This document shows positions 16,635-26,333 of a stretch of DNA of 64,000 nt, piece after piece. Source of the stretch: Candidatus Aminicenantota bacterium (GTDB lineage: Bacteria > Acidobacteriota > Aminicenantia > Aminicenantales > Saccharicenantaceae); contig JAPKZD010000008.1 of NCBI GenBank assembly GCA_026393975.1, positions 16,531 through 80,530 on the forward strand, written 5' to 3'. The notes below the pieces were generated by a model, which saw nothing but the letters and a program-made list of their open reading frames with translations, made no database searches and was not told the DNA's origin. The translations under genes were made by a program, and so were the position numbers. The stretch's first letter is position 1; each line of letters opens with the position of its first letter.

Positions 16635-17449
16635 ACCCGGCCGCCCTCATTTCGGATGACGAGATCTTCGTCCGGATGAATCGGGCCGAGCGCTGGCAGC
16701 ACGGGCTTCTGGCTGCCTCCTTTATCCTGCTCGTGCTCACCGGTCTGCCCCTCATGTCCGGGGAAGTCGGCGTCATCCGGTTCGTCGCCGGCCGCGGCGG
16801 CGCCCACGCCCTGAGGGGGATCCTCCACCGCACTGGCGCCGTCGTCCTCATTGCCGACCTCGTCTGGCATGTCCTCTACACGCTCCTCACTGAAAGGGGC
16901 CGGCGGAATTTCAGGGACAGGGCGCCGCGGGTGAACGACATCAAAGACGCCCTGGCCACGGTCGGGCACAACGCGGGCCTCTCCGGGTTCCTCCGCGGGC
17001 GAGGGCTCTTCCGCCGTTTCTTCGAACGGCATCCGTATTGGCGCTTCGAGCGGATCCCGGAATTCGGCCGCTACAGCTTCGTCGAGAAATTCGAATACTG
17101 GTCCCTGCTCTGGGGCTCGGCCGTCATGATCATGACCGGGTTCTTCATGTGGGGCCCGGGGCTGTCCCTGCGGCTGTTCCCGCTCTGGCTCCACCAGGTC
17201 TTCGTCGTCATCCACGGCTACGAGGCCATCCTGGCCTTCCTGGCTATCCTCATCTGGCACATGTACACCGTCCACCTCAACCCCGAGATCTTCCCGATGA
17301 GCCGCGTCTGGCTCGACGGCGGGATGACCGGCGCGGACCTCCGCCGCTTCCACCCGCTCGAATACCGGAGGATCATCGAAGAGCGGGAACGCCTCTTCCA
17401 GGAGCTCATTGCCCTCGAAACGGGCGACGGGGATCCCGGACCGTCCTGA
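16616..17449 (+). CDS. Cytochrome b subunit (formate-dehydrogenase-gamma / b561-like)
   Basis: The 277-residue protein has four to five membrane helices with histidines at helix positions used for b-type haems: RWQHGLL (His29), ILHRTG, DLVWHVLY, VIHGYEA and LIWHMYTVH. The C-terminal region resembles the gamma subunits that pass electrons between quinones and a periplasmic partner. The overlapping pentahaem cytochrome is the natural partner. It is the last gene of the run that begins at resB. Direction of electron flow is not determinable from sequence. Confidence 0.85.
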   Translation: MDEKAVNPAALISDDEIFVRMNRAERWQHGLLAASFILLVLTGLPLMSGEVGVIRFVAGRGGAHALRGILHRTGAVVLIADLVWHVLYTLLTERGRRNFRDRAPRVNDIKDALATVGHNAGLSGFLRGRGLFRRFFERHPYWRFERIPEFGRYSFVEKFEYWSLLWGSAVMIMTGFFMWGPGLSLRLFPLWLHQVFVVIHGYEAILAFLAILIWHMYTVHLNPEIFPMSRVWLDGGMTGADLRRFHPLEYRRIIEERERLFQELIALETGDGDPGPS

Positions 17450-17561
17450 GCTCGCACCCGCGTTTCGGGCCTGGCCGCGGCCGGCTCGAACCCGGGCGAC
17501 AGGCTCCCCCAAAAGGTGTATCATGAAATTGGAATAATTTCTGCCGCGAGGTGTATGACCT

Positions 17562-18152
17562 ATGGGAGCTCCGACGAGGCCGCCCGAGCATCCGGAGGAT
17601 GCCGTCCTCGTCCGGAAAGCCCAGCAGGGAGACATGGACGCTTTCGAGAGCCTGGTCCGGAAGTACCAGCAGAGGGTCTACGCCCTCTGCCGGCGCCTGA
17701 CCGGCGCCCACCAGTCGGCCGACGACCTGGCCCAGGAAACCTTCATCAAGGCCTATTTCGCCCTGGCCCGGTTCGACGCGCAATGGCCCCTTTACCCCTG
17801 GCTCCGCAGGATCGCCCTCAACTCCGGGCTCAATTACCTCAAGGCCCGGAAGCGGGAGCGGCCGCTCCTGGAAGGAACGCTCGGAGCGCGGAGGACGCCT
17901 TTCTCCGCGCCGGCCGACAGTCCCGAGGAGCGGCTGGAGCGAGCCGAATTCGAGGCCGGGTTCGAGCGGGCGGTGGCGTCGCTGCCGGCCGACCAGAGAA
18001 GCGTCTTCGTCCTGAGGTTCCACGAGAGCATGAGCTACGAGGAGATCTCCCGGACCCTCGACCTGCCGATCGGCACCGTCATGTCCCGGCTCAACCGGGC
18101 CCGGCAGAAGCTGAAAGGCCTCCTGACGGATTCCCTGGCGAGGGGAGCTTGA
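17562..18152 (+). CDS. ECF-type RNA polymerase sigma factor
   Basis: The 196-residue protein has region 2 (DAFESLVRKYQQRVYALCRR, SADDLAQETFIKAYFAL) and region 4 (LPADQRSVFVLRFHESMSYE, then TLDLPIGTVMSRLNRARQKL), with no region 3, as in extracytoplasmic-function sigma factors. It stops 1 base before the start of the anti-sigma/TonB fusion, its likely regulator. The ATG at 17562 is preceded by a weak GAGGTG. The same arrangement recurs at 32-35 kb with a separate anti-sigma and TonB protein. Confidence 0.93.
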   Translation: MGAPTRPPEHPEDAVLVRKAQQGDMDAFESLVRKYQQRVYALCRRLTGAHQSADDLAQETFIKAYFALARFDAQWPLYPWLRRIALNSGLNYLKARKRERPLLEGTLGARRTPFSAPADSPEERLERAEFEAGFERAVASLPADQRSVFVLRFHESMSYEEISRTLDLPIGTVMSRLNRARQKLKGLLTDSLARGA

Positions 18153-18153
18153 G

Positions 18154-19152
18154 ATGAGACACCGAAAATTCCAGGAACTCATCGGGGCCTATGCCGACGG
18201 CGAACTCCGGGAAACCGACCGCTTGCGGGTGGAGAAGCATCTCCAGGCCTGTCCGGCGTGCCGGCGCGACCTCGATTTCATCCGGGACCTCGACCAACTT
18301 CCCAAAACGTCTCCCTCCGTTCCGCGCGAAGCGGAATACTGGGCCTCTTTTTCCGGACGCGTTCGGGCCGGGATCGACAGGCGGCAGGCCGGAGCCCCCG
18401 CATCCCGTGTTGCGGAGGTCGAGATGTTCAAGGATTCCTTCTATCAGCCGGAAAGCCAGGCGAGAGCGAGGGCGGCGATCTTCCCGCTGTCCCTGGCCGC
18501 CCACGCGGCGATCCTCCTCCTGCTCATCGTCCTTCCCTTGATGCGGACGGCGGATTTGCCGACGGTCGAGGTCTACAGCGCCTTCCTCGCGCCGCCTCCG
18601 CCCCCGCCGCCTCCGCCTCCTCCTCCGGCCAAGAAGAAGAGTGCGGCGGTGAGTGCGCGGATCAAGCGTGTCCAGGCCACGGCCCAGGTCGAACCGGGGC
18701 GGCTCGTCGCGCCCGTCGAGATCCCCGAGCAGATCGCCGAGGAAACGCTCTCGGATATCGGCGTCGAAGGCGGCGTCGAGGGCGGAGTCGAGGGTGGAGT
18801 CGTCGGCGGGGTCTTGGGCGGAGTCGTCGGCGGCGTCCTGGGCGGAGTCGTCGGCGAAGTGGAAGCGCCCGTGAGGGCTATCGGCGACATCAAGCCGCCG
18901 AAGCTCGTCAAGGAAGTCGCCCCGGTCTATCCGGAGATCGCCCGCCAGGCCCGGGTGGAAGGCGTCGTCATCGTCGAGGCGACGACGGACGTCTACGGGC
19001 GCGTCATCGGGGTGAAGGTCCTGCGGTCGATCCCGCTTCTCGACCAGGCGGCCATCGACGCCGTCCGGCAGTGGGTCTACGAGCCCATGGTCATCAACGG
19101 CAGGCCTCGGCCGGTCATCTTCACGGTGACGGTCAGGTTCCAGCTGAAATGA
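18154..19152 (+). CDS. Anti-sigma (zf-HC2) / TonB fusion protein
   Basis: The 332-residue protein combines two functions. Residues 1-45 are an anti-sigma zinc finger with the H-x3-C-x2-C motif (His29, Cys33, Cys36; KHLQACPACRRDL). Residues 108-129 form a single membrane helix. A polyproline run (about 145-157) and a Gly-Gly-Val repeat (about 205-232) span the periplasm. Residues 250-332 are a TonB C-terminal domain (KLVKEVAPVYPEIARQARVE, then AIDAVRQWVYEP). The cytosolic end should hold the adjacent sigma factor while the periplasmic end contacts an outer-membrane receptor or protein. No separate anti-sigma gene is present. The domain order is unambiguous; the signalling role is inferred. Confidence 0.9.
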   Translation: MRHRKFQELIGAYADGELRETDRLRVEKHLQACPACRRDLDFIRDLDQLPKTSPSVPREAEYWASFSGRVRAGIDRRQAGAPASRVAEVEMFKDSFYQPESQARARAAIFPLSLAAHAAILLLLIVLPLMRTADLPTVEVYSAFLAPPPPPPPPPPPPAKKKSAAVSARIKRVQATAQVEPGRLVAPVEIPEQIAEETLSDIGVEGGVEGGVEGGVVGGVLGGVVGGVLGGVVGEVEAPVRAIGDIKPPKLVKEVAPVYPEIARQARVEGVVIVEATTDVYGRVIGVKVLRSIPLLDQAAIDAVRQWVYEPMVINGRPRPVIFTVTVRFQLK

Positions 19153-19257
19153 CCCCCCTCCAGGGGTGAGGAATATCCCCCTCGATATCATCCCCGGCGG
19201 CGATTGATAGCCCCGGCGTCCCATCCGATAATATGCTCTCGGAAAGATGGGAATGCC

Positions 19258-20154
19258 ATGAGAACACCTATGAACCGCGGGAAAAGCGGCCGTGCCGGCC
19301 ATGCGGTCCGGTCCGCGGCTGTCGCCCTCTTGCTCCTTGCCGGGGTCTCGTTCCTTCGAGGTCCGGCCCGCGCCCAGACCATCGTCCGGCTCGAGGTCAC
19401 GGCCGACAAGGCCGTCATCCACCTCGAGCCCGACGGCCGCAGTCCGGTCGTCGAGACTCTGTTCCGCGGCGCGATCGTGAGGCTATCGAGCGCGCTCAAG
19501 TTCCGGACCAACTGGTTCTACGTCCTCTTTGTCTCCTCGCGTTCGGGCCGGACGCTCGCCGGCTACGTTCTGGATGGGTTCGTCCGCAAGCTCGACTCTA
19601 CCCTCAGGGTCATCAACTTGACCCCCGGGGAGGACGAGATCGTCGACCCGAAGGAGATCGATCTGACGGGCGAGCCCATGCCCAAGGTGGAGTGGGGGAA
19701 GACAAAGGCGGGCATCCTGCGGGCCGAAGGCCGCCCGCTCACCCGCGAAGTTTCCGGGGGCCTCGAGTTCCTGAGCTATAGCCGCGACCTCCTGGGAAAG
19801 AAGTGCCTCCTCGCCTATGTCCTCAACGACGAGAAGCTCGTCGCCATCCGCCTCCATCTCCTCGAAAAGTACGCGGACAAGAACCGCTATATCGCCGATT
19901 ACAATAAGATCAGGGATTTCCTCAACGAGAAAGTCGGCGAGCCGCGCTACGACAACGTCGTCTGGCGGGACCTGGCTCACGCCGAAAAGGCCGAGGACTG
20001 GGGAAGAGCCCTCTCATCGGGGGGAGTGAGTCTTTCTTCGGAATGGGTGTTCAGCGGCACCGGCCTGCGCCTCAGCCTGACCGGCGAGAACAACGAAATC
20101 CTTTTCGCCGCCGAAGCGAACGATATTAAGGCCAAGAATCCGGCTTCTTTCTAA
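19258..20154 (+). CDS. Secreted protein with SH3-like N-terminal domain
   Basis: The 298-residue protein starts at ATG 19258 and has a signal peptide (VRSAAVALLLLAGVSFLRGP). Residues 35-105 look like a bacterial SH3 domain, with VIHLEPDGRSPVVETLFRGA and WFYVLFVSSRSGRTLAGYV. The rest is unrecognised but contains a repeated Lys/Glu-rich alpha/beta segment around residues 160-270. It is the third gene after the sigma factor and is followed by a terminator-like hairpin. A cell-wall or periplasmic role is inferred from the SH3 domain. An upstream ATG at 19204 is less likely. Confidence 0.7.
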   Translation: MRTPMNRGKSGRAGHAVRSAAVALLLLAGVSFLRGPARAQTIVRLEVTADKAVIHLEPDGRSPVVETLFRGAIVRLSSALKFRTNWFYVLFVSSRSGRTLAGYVLDGFVRKLDSTLRVINLTPGEDEIVDPKEIDLTGEPMPKVEWGKTKAGILRAEGRPLTREVSGGLEFLSYSRDLLGKKCLLAYVLNDEKLVAIRLHLLEKYADKNRYIADYNKIRDFLNEKVGEPRYDNVVWRDLAHAEKAEDWGRALSSGGVSLSSEWVFSGTGLRLSLTGENNEILFAAEANDIKAKNPASF

Positions 20155-20171
20155 CCCTCCTTTCTGTTTTC

Positions 20172-20203
20172 GCCCCCTTTTCCGTATCCTCGGAGAAGGG
20201 GGC
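20172..20203. terminator. Convergent hairpin terminator
   Basis: GCCCCCTT at 20172-20179 pairs perfectly with AAGGGGGC at 20196-20203 around a 16-base loop. It lies between two converging genes (stops at 20154 and 20210). There is no long T run on either strand, so it may act as a bidirectional but weak terminator. Confidence 0.5.
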
Positions 20204-20209
20204 CTCTGT

Positions 20210-21163
20210 TCAGGTCATCTCTTTTTGGACGAAGCTCATGCTGACGCGGTTCTTGCCCAGCCACTTGCTGTGCATCATGAGCTGTTCGCCGCGCTTGACG
20301 AGGGATTCGACCGTGTCGTAGCGGAGTACGATGCTGGCGCCCATGGACACCGTGGCGTTGAGCATCCCCGTCTCGGTCGTGATGTAGGATTCGGCGATGA
20401 GGAGGCGGAGCTTGTTGGCGACGATGTCCAGCCGGCTGTCGTCGATGTTGAGGAGGACGACCAGGAATTCCTCGGTGCCCCAGCGGCCGACGATGTCGAA
20501 AAAGCGGATGTTCTTGTGCAGGGTCCGGGCGACGGTCCGGATGATCTTGCTGGCGTTGAAACGGCCGTACTTCTCGAGGATCTTGCCGTAATTGTCGAGG
20601 TCGACGTAGATCAGCCCGAACGGCAGGCCGTACTTCTGAAATTCCTCCAGGCGGGTGTTCAGCGTCATGTCCAGGTACGGCTTGGAGGGGATGCCCGTCT
20701 CGGTCTCGACGAGGCCCATTTTCTCGAGCTCCGCCAGGTTGAGGGGAAGTGTGACCTTCGGCGCGGTGCTGGTGAACGTCTCGACGGCCCCGATGATCTC
20801 GCCGTCCTCCTTGAGCACGGGGATAATCCTGAGGGACGCCGGCATGCGGAACCCTTTCTTGTGCTGGAGATAGATGTCGAGCTCTCGCGGCGCGCCGTCC
20901 TTGAGGGTCATGGCGACGGGACACTTGTCCCGGCAGACGTTGACGCCGCCGAAATCCACGAACAGGGCTGGTTCCTCGAAGCAGGCCCTCCCCAGGATAT
21001 GAGTGCCTTCGATCCCCGACATCTGCTCGGCCGCCTTGTTCCAGTAGACGACCTTCCTGTCCTTGGCCAGCCAGACCACCGCGTCCTGCACCTGGTTGAG
21101 GACGATGTTGCAGAGATTCTTAGTGGCTCCCTGGAAGATCTCGAGGACATTTTCTTCGGCCAT
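20210..21163 (-). CDS. PAS-GGDEF protein with degenerate GTEEF signature
   Basis: The 317-residue protein has an N-terminal PAS domain (residues 18-135; VQDAVVWLAKDRKVVYWNKA, with a Cys-containing VNVCRDKCPV loop) and a C-terminal GGDEF domain (155-310). The active-site signature reads RWGTEEF instead of GG(D/E)EF, while the upstream LIYVDLDNYGKILEKYG metal site is kept. Loss of the first glycine suggests reduced or no diguanylate cyclase activity, possibly a c-di-GMP or GTP sensor. The Cys loop might bind a metal or redox cofactor. No signal peptide or membrane helix is present, so it should be cytosolic. Confidence 0.88.
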   Translation of the reverse strand: MAEENVLEIFQGATKNLCNIVLNQVQDAVVWLAKDRKVVYWNKAAEQMSGIEGTHILGRACFEEPALFVDFGGVNVCRDKCPVAMTLKDGAPRELDIYLQHKKGFRMPASLRIIPVLKEDGEIIGAVETFTSTAPKVTLPLNLAELEKMGLVETETGIPSKPYLDMTLNTRLEEFQKYGLPFGLIYVDLDNYGKILEKYGRFNASKIIRTVARTLHKNIRFFDIVGRWGTEEFLVVLLNIDDSRLDIVANKLRLLIAESYITTETGMLNATVSMGASIVLRYDTVESLVKRGEQLMMHSKWLGKNRVSMSFVQKEMT

Positions 21164-21238
21164 AGTTTTTCCTTGTAAGCATTTTCCATTCTAAAGGCTC
21201 CCCGGGATTTGTCAATCGTTTTTTTAGCGTTCCGGCCG

Positions 21239-21345
21239 GTCAAGGGACGAGCCTTCGGCTCGCCACTCGCCCGTGGTATATATCCACGGGCGAGTACTGC
21301 GGAAGTGGATCCCCGGGCAATCCCGGGGCCCCCGGCCGCTGTTGA
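21239..21345 (+). repeat. Palindromic element, intergenic copy
   Basis: About 105 bp match the reverse complement of 37958-38062 at close to 90%. It contains three short hairpins: GACGAGCC-TTCGGCTCG, ACTCGCCCGTGG with CCACGGGCGAGT, and CCCCGGG with CCCGGGG. Read on the plus strand it would encode the same peptide core as the inserted copies (PRASTAEVDPRA). The right edge runs into the -35 box of the next promoter. Confidence 0.8.
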
Positions 21346-21370
21346 CACACCCCTAACCTCGTGTTATCTT
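21342..21370 (+). promoter_or_regulatory. Sigma-70-type promoter for the XRE/ImmA-like gene
   Basis: TTGACA (21342-21347) and TATCTT (21365-21370) are separated by 17 bases and lie 28 bases upstream of ATG 21399. The -35 box overlaps the conserved end of the palindromic element, so the insertion may have created or altered this promoter. Confidence 0.6.
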
Positions 21371-21398
21371 ACCATCACCGCCCAGGGGGTGCGCCGTC

Positions 21399-22490
21399 AT
21401 GGACAAGCTTTTCGGGACAAGACTCAAGCGGGCCCGCGAAGAGGTCAACCTTAGCCAAGGCTCGTTCGCCAAGGCCCTGGGCCTATCGTCGGAATACATC
21501 TCCCTCCTCGAGTCCGGCAAGAGGACGCCGAGTTTCGAGACCCTTCTCAAGATCGCCGGGTTTTTGAACAAGAACGTCGCCTATTTCTTCGAAGAGAAGA
21601 GGTCGGCGTTCGAAAGTTTGTTCGCCCCCGGGCTTGCGGACGAGCGGGTCCGGAAGGACCTCCAGAAGTTCCGGACGACCTGTGAAAAATACCTCTTGCT
21701 TGAGGAGTTGACGGGCCGCCGGCTCGACCTCGCCCCCCAGTACTCCCGGATCTCTCCGGAACGCCTGGCCGAGGAGGAAAGGCGCCGCCTGGGTCTCGGA
21801 AACGAACCGATCCGCGACGTCCTGGCCCTCTGCGAGGTCAACGGCTGCCGAATCGTCCGCCAGACGCTTCCCGAGGAAGCCCGGATCGCCGGGGTCTTCG
21901 TGTTCGACGCCGAGAGGAAGGCCGCCTTCGCCCTGGTCAACGCCAACGAGCCGCCCGGGCTCCAGACCTTCATCGCCGCCCACCTCTACGGCCATTACCT
22001 CATGGACAGGGACGATAGCCCGATCATCGACAACCCCGACGTCGTCGTCGACGAGTACGTCTCCCTCTATCCGCCGCGGGAGCAGTTCGCCCAGACTTTT
22101 GCCTCCCGTTTCCTGGTCCCGCCGGCCAAGCTCCGGGAGCTCATCGAAAAAGACCTCCGCTCGAAGGGCCTGGGGTTCGACGATGTGCTGTTCCTCAAGA
22201 GGTACTTCGGCGTGAGCACGCGGGCCATGCTGCGGACCCTCCGCGGCCGAGGCCATCTCCCGGAGGCGAAATTCGAGGAATTCTTCAAACACAATCCTGA
22301 GGACCGGGAGCAGGAGGTTTTCGGCAGCCTCTCCGGTCAGGAGGAGCGCCGGGCGCGAACGCTCTTCCGGAAATCCCGGGCCCTACCGTCCGACCGCTAC
22401 CGGCTGCTCCTCGCCGAGGCCGCTGCCCTGGAGAAGGCCAGGGGCGGCCACCCGCCCGCGCGGCCGGCAACGGGAGGGCCCGATGAGTAA
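21399..22490 (+). CDS. XRE-family regulator with ImmA/IrrE-like domain lacking the catalytic Glu
   Basis: The 363-residue protein starts with an XRE helix-turn-helix (residues 5-60; LSQGSFAKALGLSSEYISLL). An IrrE/ImmA (M78 peptidase-like) region follows, about 150-300. Where the family has HExxH this protein has AAHLYGHYL: both histidines are kept but the Glu is replaced by Leu, so peptidase activity is doubtful. Such proteins usually act as stress-responsive repressors or DdrO-type proteases. It overlaps the next gene by 8 bases, linking it to the membrane protein and the thioredoxin-reductase-like enzyme. Confidence 0.85.
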   Translation: MDKLFGTRLKRAREEVNLSQGSFAKALGLSSEYISLLESGKRTPSFETLLKIAGFLNKNVAYFFEEKRSAFESLFAPGLADERVRKDLQKFRTTCEKYLLLEELTGRRLDLAPQYSRISPERLAEEERRRLGLGNEPIRDVLALCEVNGCRIVRQTLPEEARIAGVFVFDAERKAAFALVNANEPPGLQTFIAAHLYGHYLMDRDDSPIIDNPDVVVDEYVSLYPPREQFAQTFASRFLVPPAKLRELIEKDLRSKGLGFDDVLFLKRYFGVSTRAMLRTLRGRGHLPEAKFEEFFKHNPEDREQEVFGSLSGQEERRARTLFRKSRALPSDRYRLLLAEAAALEKARGGHPPARPATGGPDE

Positions 22491-22926
22491 ACTGTTGCGC
22501 CTGCTGTTCATCTTTCTGCTCATCGACGCCGTCGCCGTGGGCGTCTATTTCCTGGCTAAAGGGTCGGGATCGGGGCCCGGCGCGGACCCGACCAAGGACT
22601 TCGTCTGGACGACGATGGACGCCTATTACCAGCCCGCGACCGAGCTCGAGCAGTCCATCAAGACCGATTACGAAGAGAAGGGCCTTCTGCCCTTCCAGTT
22701 CCGCAACTACGGCCGGAACGCCGCGGTCCTCAAAAAATTCCGCGGCTCGAAGCTCGTCGGGGCCGGCGTCCCCGTCCTGGAAATGACGTTCAAGGGCCTC
22801 GAGGATTGGGCCGTCGTGGACATCTGGATCAAGGGGGAGAACAACCGCGAGATCCGGCGGACCGTCCTTTACGTCCTGCGCGAGAACGTATGGAACGTCG
22901 CCGACAGCGGCCGGCTCGTCGAATGA
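22483..22926 (+). CDS. Hypothetical single-pass membrane protein
   Basis: The 147-residue protein has an N-terminal helix (LLRLLFIFLLIDAVAVGVYF) and a soluble domain, probably periplasmic, with Trp-rich segments (KDFVWTTMDAYYQP, LEDWAVVDIWIKG). I do not recognise the family. It overlaps its neighbours on both sides (8 bases with the regulator, 4 bases with the reductase), so translation is probably coupled and the three proteins act together. Confidence 0.7.
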   Translation: MSKLLRLLFIFLLIDAVAVGVYFLAKGSGSGPGADPTKDFVWTTMDAYYQPATELEQSIKTDYEEKGLLPFQFRNYGRNAAVLKKFRGSKLVGAGVPVLEMTFKGLEDWAVVDIWIKGENNREIRRTVLYVLRENVWNVADSGRLVE

Positions 22927-23831
22927 GCATCAAGACGCTCAAGACGGACATCCTCATCGTCGGTGCCGGGCCGGCCGGGCTGACGGCGGGGATTTACGCC
23001 GCCCGGGCCGGGAAGAAGGCCCTCATCCTCGAGGGGAGCGGACCTTCCCGCCTGCGGATCAACTACAAGCTCGAGAATTATCCCGGCTTCCCCTCGATCG
23101 ACAGCGGGGAGCTCCTGGATATCGTCCGCCGCCAGGCCTTGTCCTTCGGGGCCGAGGTCGTCGCCGGCGACGCCATCGCCTTCGCCCTCGACGGCGACCG
23201 GAAGTACGTCACGACCAAGGACGCCGTCATCGAGTCCGGTGCGGTCATTCTGGCCACGGGGAAACCCATGCCCAAGGAGCGCCTGATCGGCGGTGAGGAC
23301 CGGCTCCTCGGGCAGGGCGTCAGCTACTGCGCCACATGCGACGGGCCGCTTTTCCGGGGCGCGACGGTCGCCGCGGTCGGGCATTCCGAGGCGGCCCTGG
23401 AGGAGGTCGGCGCCCTCCAGGCGATGGGCTGCCGGGTCCTCTGGGTGCCGGGAATACCCGGCGGGCTGGACTCGCCGGCCGTCCGGGCCCTCGAAGAAAA
23501 AGGGGTCTCCATCCGAAGGGACGGGAAGATCAAGGAGATCCGCGGTGCCGAGCGGGTGGAGGCCGTCCTCGTGGAAAGCGCGTCCGGGGCGGAAATCCTC
23601 CCGGTTTCGGCCGTCTTCTTATTCCGCGAGATCCCGGCCGGTCCCATGTTCGAGCGGGCCGGGCTCGTCCTCGACCACAAACAGTGTGTCGCCGTGGACC
23701 GTTTCCAGCGGACCAACATCCCCGGCGTCTTCGCCGCGGGGGACATCACCTGCGGCGGGCTCCAGGTCGTCGCCGCCGCCGGCGAAGGATGCGTGGCCGC
23801 CATGCAGGCCCTCATCCATCTGAGAGCGTAG
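22923..23831 (+). CDS. Thioredoxin-reductase-like FAD/NAD(P)H oxidoreductase
   Basis: The 302-residue protein has the FAD-binding GAGPAGLTAGIYAAR near the N-terminus, the redox-active CATC (YCATCDGPLFRG) at about 140, a second Rossmann-like segment (TVAAVGHSEAALEE) and the C-terminal FAAGDIT motif. This is the TrxB layout: electrons pass from NAD(P)H through FAD to the disulfide. The second nucleotide-binding motif reads GHSEAA instead of GxGxxA, so the electron donor may differ from NADPH. It is the last gene of a three-gene operon with the regulator. Confidence 0.88.
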   Translation: MSIKTLKTDILIVGAGPAGLTAGIYAARAGKKALILEGSGPSRLRINYKLENYPGFPSIDSGELLDIVRRQALSFGAEVVAGDAIAFALDGDRKYVTTKDAVIESGAVILATGKPMPKERLIGGEDRLLGQGVSYCATCDGPLFRGATVAAVGHSEAALEEVGALQAMGCRVLWVPGIPGGLDSPAVRALEEKGVSIRRDGKIKEIRGAERVEAVLVESASGAEILPVSAVFLFREIPAGPMFERAGLVLDHKQCVAVDRFQRTNIPGVFAAGDITCGGLQVVAAAGEGCVAAMQALIHLRA

Positions 23832-23851
23832 CGCGCCGCGGACAGGGGGGC

Positions 23852-24820
23852 TCAGGCAACCGAGCCGTTGCGGGCCGGCCGCTTCTTGAGCCGGAAAGAA
23901 ATCCTCTTCGATCTCGAGATCGTGACGTGACCGCCGATGGGCACGGCCATGAGATTCCGACGGACGTCGTGGCCGAAGTTGGACACGGTCAGGATCGGCA
24001 GCGGACAGCCCTGCCGCCGCCGCTCCTTGATGACGTCGGCGAGGTAGGAGAGGATGAACCGGACGGCCTCCCTCCGGGGCTTCTTCGAGGAGGAGTTCTT
24101 GCCCGGTGGGCTGACCGAGCCGACGACGATCCCCTTGATCCCGGCGAAGACATTGTGACGCCGGAGGGCTGCGAGCGAGCGGTGGAGGTCCTCGACGTCG
24201 ACATGAACATCCTCGAAAAAGAGGATGTGGCGTTTCCAATTGAACTTGGGGGGGACGCCGCGGTTGAGAAAGTTGACGAACGTCGAGAGGTTGCCGCCGA
24301 CGGGGATGCCTGAGAGTCTCCGCGGCGGGGGAGGGGTCAGCCAGGTCGCGCTTCGGTACTGGATCTCGTCCCCGTTGATGAGCGCCAGCAGATTCCGGAA
24401 ATCGCCCTTGCCGACCTTGAGGGAGGGGAAATAGATGACGGGGACGCGGCAGGCATGGTAGATCTCATTGAGGAGAAAAGTGAAATCGGAGAAACCGATG
24501 AACAGCGGGCGCCTGTCGCGGATGATGCGGAGATCCTTGCCGTCGATTTCACGGACGAGGTCCTCAGCGCCCGTCCCTCCGGCGACCGAGATGATGAGGT
24601 CGAGCTCCCGGATGGCCTTCTTGAAGAGCTCGGCGCGCGCTTCGACGGGGGCGGTGACATGGTCGATCTCGGCGTCGCTCGAGAACAGGTGGGGGCTGAA
24701 ATAGGGCTCCTCGACGCCCAGGGCCTGCTTGAGAAAACGGGCCGTCCTGTTCAGGGCCGGCTTCTCCTTGACGGATAGGCAGGTGGAGGGGGCGATGAAG
24801 CCGATCTTTTCATAGGTCAT
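23852..24820 (-). CDS. S66-family LD-carboxypeptidase / MccF-like peptidase
   Basis: The 322-residue protein shows the S66 blocks: IGFIAPSTCLS at the start, SVAGGTGAEDLV, the nucleophile in LFIGFSDFTFLLN, the GGNLSTF turn, a catalytic Glu region (ILFFEDVHVDVEDLHRSL) and His in NFGHDVRRNLMAVPIGG. Family members cut the L,D bond of murein tetrapeptides during cell-wall recycling or inactivate microcin C. No signal peptide is present, which fits a cytosolic enzyme. It sits just downstream of the primary sigma factor on the same strand (52-base gap). Confidence 0.88.
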   Translation of the reverse strand: MTYEKIGFIAPSTCLSVKEKPALNRTARFLKQALGVEEPYFSPHLFSSDAEIDHVTAPVEARAELFKKAIRELDLIISVAGGTGAEDLVREIDGKDLRIIRDRRPLFIGFSDFTFLLNEIYHACRVPVIYFPSLKVGKGDFRNLLALINGDEIQYRSATWLTPPPPRRLSGIPVGGNLSTFVNFLNRGVPPKFNWKRHILFFEDVHVDVEDLHRSLAALRRHNVFAGIKGIVVGSVSPPGKNSSSKKPRREAVRFILSYLADVIKERRRQGCPLPILTVSNFGHDVRRNLMAVPIGGHVTISRSKRISFRLKKRPARNGSVA

Positions 24821-24872
24821 ATGGCCACCTGAGGCGGAAAAAGAACGTCGTCCCCGCCGGCAGGACGACCGG

Positions 24873-26312
<1,440 letters not shown>

Positions 26313-26333
26313 GGTCATCTCCCTTTAACTACC

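Noticed and set aside
18750..18870. Gly-Gly-Val-coding repeats as a CRISPR array or minisatellite
   Set aside because: The repeats are in frame within TonB-type proteins, have no spacers and recur in the same position in the second TonB gene, so they are protein linkers.
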